Origin: Methylovirgula sp.
Lineage (GTDB): Bacteria; Pseudomonadota; Alphaproteobacteria; Rhizobiales; Beijerinckiaceae
NCBI GenBank assembly: GCA_030044485.1
Contig: JASHVQ010000010.1
Coordinates: 1 to 16,714, forward strand
Reading direction: 5' to 3'
DNA length: 16,714 nt
In this document: positions 13,467-16,714 of the stretch, in pieces
How positions within the stretch are numbered: the first letter of the stretch is position 1
Layout of the letters: each line of letters opens with the position of its first letter
Program-made: the position numbers and the translations under genes
The notes under the pieces: model-generated
Database searches by the model: none
Seen by the model: the letters and a program-made list of their open reading frames with translations, nothing else
What the model was told of the DNA's origin: nothing

Positions 13467-16400
13467 CTATTCGGCGAGATCCGGCGCGGCTTGCGGCGGG
13501 AACTCGGCGGCCGGTCTGCGGCTTCCGCCGCGCAGCCATTCCTGGAAGCCATCCAGGATCAGATAGAGAACCGGCGTCGTATAGAGCGTGAGCATTTGGC
13601 TGAGGATCAGTCCGCCGACGATCGATATGCCGAGCGGGCGGCGGATCTCGCCGCCTTCCCCGAAGCTCAAGGCCAGCGGGATGGCGCCGAGAATGGCGGC
13701 GGCCGTGGTCATCATGATCGGCCGGAACCGCAGCAGCGCGGCTTGGAAAATCGCGTCGCGCGCGCTCATGCCCTGGCGGCGCGCCTCGATCGCGAAGTCG
13801 ATCATCATGATTGCGTTTTTCTTCACGATGCCGATCAGCAGAATGACGCCGATCAGCGCGATGATGCTGAACTCGGTATTGAACGCCATCAGCGCCAGCA
13901 GCGCACCGACGCCGGCCGACGGCAGAGTCGAGAGAATCGTGATCGGATGAATGTAGCTTTCGTAGAGAATGCCGAGCACGATATAGACCGCCGCCAGGGC
14001 CGCGGCGATGAGCAGCGGCTCGTTGGAGAGCGAGGATTGGAACATCTGCGCCGTTCCCTGCAGGCTGCCGTGGATGTCGACTGGCATGTGCAGATTGCGC
14101 ACGTCCCGGTCGATTTCCGAGGAGGCCTGGCTGAGCGACGCCCCGGGCGCCAGGTTGAAGGAAAGGGTCGTCGCCACGAACAGGCCCGAATGATTGACCG
14201 AGAGCGGCGTATTTCCGGGCGCGAAATGCGCGATGGCGGCGAGCGGAACCATGGTTTCGAGGCCGGTGCTGACGGCCGCGCCGGCCGACGTGCTGCCATG
14301 GCCGGTGTTGGCGATCGCATTGGTGTCGGCGTTGCGCGCATTGTTGATGGGGCTCGAAGCGCTGGCCGATTCGGTGCTGGCCGCTGAGAGCGAGCCGACC
14401 GGCGCGGCAGTCGCCGCGGCCGTGCCGGCCGGAGCGTTCGTAGTCTGCGAGCCGGATGGCGGACTGCCGGCCGTGCTGACGTAGATGTCTTTGAGCGTCT
14501 CCGGACTCTGCCAATAGCGCGGCGCGACTTCCATGACGACGTGATATTGGTTCACGGCGCTGTAGATCACCGAGACCTGCCGCTGTCCGAAGGCGTCATA
14601 AAGCGTATTGTCGATCTGTACCGGGGTGAGGCCGAGCCGCGAGGCCGTGTCGCGATCGATGATGACGTTCGATTCCAGCCCCTTTTGCTGCTGATCCGAA
14701 TTGACGTCGGCAAGGTATTTGGCGTGCTGCAGGGCGTCGAGCAGCTTCACCGACCAAGTATAGACCTCGGCGGGATCATCGCCCTGCAGCGTATATTGAT
14801 ATTCGGCATTGCTCAGCCGGCCGCCGACGCGAATGTCCTGCACCGCTTGGAGATAAAGCTTGGCGCCCGGAATGACGGCCATCTTGCGGCGCAGCGAGTC
14901 GATGACCTGATCGGCACTGCGATGCCGCTGCGACAAGGGCTTCAGCGTCACATAGACCGATCCCTGATTGGTGCCGGACCGGCCGCCGCCGCTGCCCGCG
15001 CCGGTAAATCCCATGACGCTTTGCACGGCGCGGTCTTCCTGCACGATGGCCATGAGCTGCGCCATCTTCTTCTGCATGGATTGGAACGAGATGCTCTGGT
15101 CGGCCTGGATGGCTCCGACCAGACGTCCGGTGTCCTGTTCGGGAAAAAAGCCTTTGGGTATGACAAGGAATAAAAACACGGTCGTCCCGAGCGCGGCGAA
15201 GAGTGCCAGCATGATGAAGCGGCGATGCAGCAGAGCCCACGGCAGACTGCGCTCGTATCCGCTCATGAGAATTGAGAGCGGATTCCACCAGCGGCGCCCC
15301 TGGCGCGCCGACCTCACTTTCAGGATGAGCGAGCACAACATGGGCGTTGCGGTGAGCGAGATCAGCAGCGAGATCAGGATCGCCATCGAGAGCGTCACTG
15401 CGAATTCGCGAAACAGACGGCCGAGCAGGCCGCCCATCAACAGGATGGGCGTAAAGACGGCGATGAGCGAGATGCTGATCGAGGTCACCGTGAAACCGAC
15501 TTCGCGCGCGCCGAGCAAAGCCGCCTGGAAGCGCGGTACGCCGGCTTCGATGTGCCGCGTGATGTTTTCGAGAACGACGATCGCATCGTCGACCACGAAG
15601 CCCGTGGCGATCGTCAGCGCCATCAGCGAAAGATTGTCGAGGCTGAAGTTCATCAGATACATCGCGCCAAATGTGCCGATGATCGAGACTGGGACGGCAA
15701 CCGCCGGGATGATGGCGGCGCGCGCATTGCCGAGAAACAGGAAAACGATCAGCGTCACCAGGCAGACGGCGATGACCAGCGTGCGTTCCGTGTCGTGCAG
15801 CGAGGCGCGAATCGTCAGGCTTCGGTCGGAAGCCAGCGTAATGTCGACGTCGCGCGGCAGGGCGGCGCGCAAATAGGGCAATTCGGCTTTGACGCCATCG
15901 ACGGTGGCGATAATGTTGGCGCCTGGCTGGCGAAACAGAATGACGAGAACCGCCGGCTTGCCGTTCGCCAATCCCTCGTTGCGCAGATCCTCGACCGAAT
16001 CCTCGATGTCGCCCAGATCCGCGAGTTGGATCGGGTTGCCGTTCCGGTAGCCGACGATGAGCGGCCTATAGTCGGCGGCTTTGGTCGCCTGATCGTTGGT
16101 GTAGATCTGGTAGTGCCAGCCGCCGTCTTCGATTGCGCCCTTCGGGCTATCGGCGTTGGCCGAGGCAAGCGCGGCGCGCACGTCTTCGAGGCCGACGCCG
16201 TATTTGAAAAGCGCCGTCGGGTTGAGTTCGACGCGCACCGCCGGCAAGGCGCCACCCCCGACAATCACCTGCCCGATGCCGCTGAGCTGCGAGAGGCGCT
16301 GCTGCAAGACATTGCTCGCCGCGTCGTAAAGCTGGCCAGGCGTCAAGGTCTTCGAGGTGAGCGAAAGTATTAAGATTGGCGCGTCGGCGGGATTGATTTT

Positions 16401-16714
16401 GCGGTAGGTCGGATTCTGCTTGAGGTCCGCCGGCAAGTCGGCCATCGATGCGTTGATCGCCGCCTGCACGTCGCGCGCCGCCCCGTCGATGTCGCGATCG
16501 AGACTGAATTGCAGCGTGATCCGCGTCTGGCCGACGCCGCTCGTCGACGACATTTCCGTCACGTCGGCGATCTGCCCAAGGCGGCGCTCGAGCGGGCTTG
16601 CGACACTCGTTGCGACCGTGTCGGGACTTGCGCCGGGCAACATGGCCTGGACGGCGATGGTCGGAAAATCGACCTGCGGCAGGGGCGCGACCGGCAGGCT
16701 CAGAAAGCCCAATA
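13467..16714 (-). CDS. RND efflux pump inner-membrane permease, MdtB/MdtC-like (5' end cut by window)
   Basis: This is a proton-driven trimeric exporter subunit of the HAE1/AcrB group, working with a periplasmic adaptor and an outer-membrane channel to expel drugs or other amphiphiles. The 1081 codons present begin inside the first helix region ([18 protein letters not shown]), so about 30 residues are missing beyond position 16714. The proton-relay pair is intact in [14 protein letters not shown] (Asp-Asp near 15585-15590), as is the partner Lys in [15 protein letters not shown]. Porter-domain segments such as [16 protein letters not shown] and [16 protein letters not shown] are typical; [15 protein letters not shown] and [11 protein letters not shown] point to the MdtB/MdtC/MuxB branch. 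Unusually, a Ser/Ala/Thr-rich stretch of about 71 residues (14265-14477) is inserted in the second periplasmic part. The adaptor and any second permease gene are probably upstream, outside the window. It converges on the decarboxylase gene. Confidence 0.94.
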   Translation of the reverse strand, partial: LGFLSLPVAPLPQVDFPTIAVQAMLPGASPDTVATSVASPLERRLGQIADVTEMSSTSGVGQTRITLQFSLDRDIDGAARDVQAAINASMADLPADLKQNPTYRKINPADAPILILSLTSKTLTPGQLYDAASNVLQQRLSQLSGIGQVIVGGGALPAVRVELNPTALFKYGVGLEDVRAALASANADSPKGAIEDGGWHYQIYTNDQATKAADYRPLIVGYRNGNPIQLADLGDIEDSVEDLRNEGLANGKPAVLVILFRQPGANIIATVDGVKAELPYLRAALPRDVDITLASDRSLTIRASLHDTERTLVIAVCLVTLIVFLFLGNARAAIIPAVAVPVSIIGTFGAMYLMNFSLDNLSLMALTIATGFVVDDAIVVLENITRHIEAGVPRFQAALLGAREVGFTVTSISISLIAVFTPILLMGGLLGRLFREFAVTLSMAILISLLISLTATPMLCSLILKVRSARQGRRWWNPLSILMSGYERSLPWALLHRRFIMLALFAALGTTVFLFLVIPKGFFPEQDTGRLVGAIQADQSISFQSMQKKMAQLMAIVQEDRAVQSVMGFTGAGSGGGRSGTNQGSVYVTLKPLSQRHRSADQVIDSLRRKMAVIPGAKLYLQAVQDIRVGGRLSNAEYQYTLQGDDPAEVYTWSVKLLDALQHAKYLADVNSDQQQKGLESNVIIDRDTASRLGLTPVQIDNTLYDAFGQRQVSVIYSAVNQYHVVMEVAPRYWQSPETLKDIYVSTAGSPPSGSQTTNAPAGTAAATAAPVGSLSAASTESASASSPINNARNADTNAIANTGHGSTSAGAAVSTGLETMVPLAAIAHFAPGNTPLSVNHSGLFVATTLSFNLAPGASLSQASSEIDRDVRNLHMPVDIHGSLQGTAQMFQSSLSNEPLLIAAALAAVYIVLGILYESYIHPITILSTLPSAGVGALLALMAFNTEFSIIALIGVILLIGIVKKNAIMMIDFAIEARRQGMSARDAIFQAALLRFRPIMMTTAAAILGAIPLALSFGEGGEIRRPLGISIVGGLILSQMLTLYTTPVLYLILDGFQEWLRGGSRRPAAEFPPQAAPDLAE
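14265..14477 (-). other. Low-complexity Ser/Ala/Thr-rich insert within the RND permease
   Basis: Between DIYVSTAG and [14 protein letters not shown] the protein has about 71 residues of Ser, Ala, Thr, Gly and Asn. In most RND pumps the strand ending in 'YV' is followed within about 10 residues by the 'VPL' strand. The reading frame stays open and the flanks are normal, so it is an in-frame insert, not a frameshift. It should form a flexible periplasmic loop. Confidence 0.8.

Noticed and set aside
15552..16373. Long plus-strand frame opposite the RND permease
   Set aside because: Low-information charged sequence opposite a strongly conserved gene.

Overview
The window looks like chromosomal DNA of a high-GC alphaproteobacterium of the order Hyphomicrobiales (Rhizobiales), possibly near the Beijerinckiaceae/Methylocystaceae. 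The order rests on a ChpT phosphotransferase, an EipA (DUF1134) envelope protein, an alphaproteobacterial CheA start, an acetoacetate decarboxylase next to a DUF3734 patatin, and matches to the CtrA box. The family is a guess from protein style, with no search behind it. I see no prophage, insertion sequence, CRISPR array or plasmid module, so this is ordinary core and accessory chromosome.

Left part (1-4228): on the minus strand lie the first 61 codons of cheA (cut by the window edge) and, upstream of it, chpT, the histidine phosphotransferase of the CckA-ChpT-CtrA relay. On the plus strand follow cysQ (3'-phosphoadenosine nucleotidase), eipA (secreted beta-barrel envelope protein), a membrane-anchored coiled-coil protein of unknown role, and a complete tRNA-Glu(CTC). 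Sequences fitting the CtrA box TTAA-N7-TTAAC at 8 of 9 positions lie 50-70 bp upstream of both cheA and eipA. The relay gene and two possible CtrA targets are therefore side by side.

Middle part (4249-10741): a 1107-codon minus-strand gene fuses a complete APC-type amino acid permease to a HAMP-like linker, a GGDEF domain and an EAL domain. It reads as a transporter-shaped receptor for c-di-GMP turnover and is the most unusual gene here. Divergent from it is a small secreted Gly/Tyr/His/Trp-rich protein. Convergent with that is a large secreted protein of unknown function, with an apparent Ig-like N-terminal region and a Cys/His pattern recalling NlpC/P60 papain-like enzymes. Its start is probably a TTG with a strong ribosome binding site. 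A DUF302 protein is transcribed away from it.

Right part (10829-16714): an acyl-CoA thioesterase of the hotdog fold converges on a patatin-like phospholipase (DUF3734 type). The patatin is divergent from an acetoacetate decarboxylase, and their 185 bp shared promoter region holds three TGTGAC half-sites and a perfect 10 bp palindrome. The pair suggests acetoacetate/polyhydroxybutyrate-linked carbon metabolism. The window ends inside an RND efflux permease of the MdtB/MdtC kind, lacking only about its first 30 residues and carrying a roughly 70-residue Ser/Ala/Thr-rich insert.
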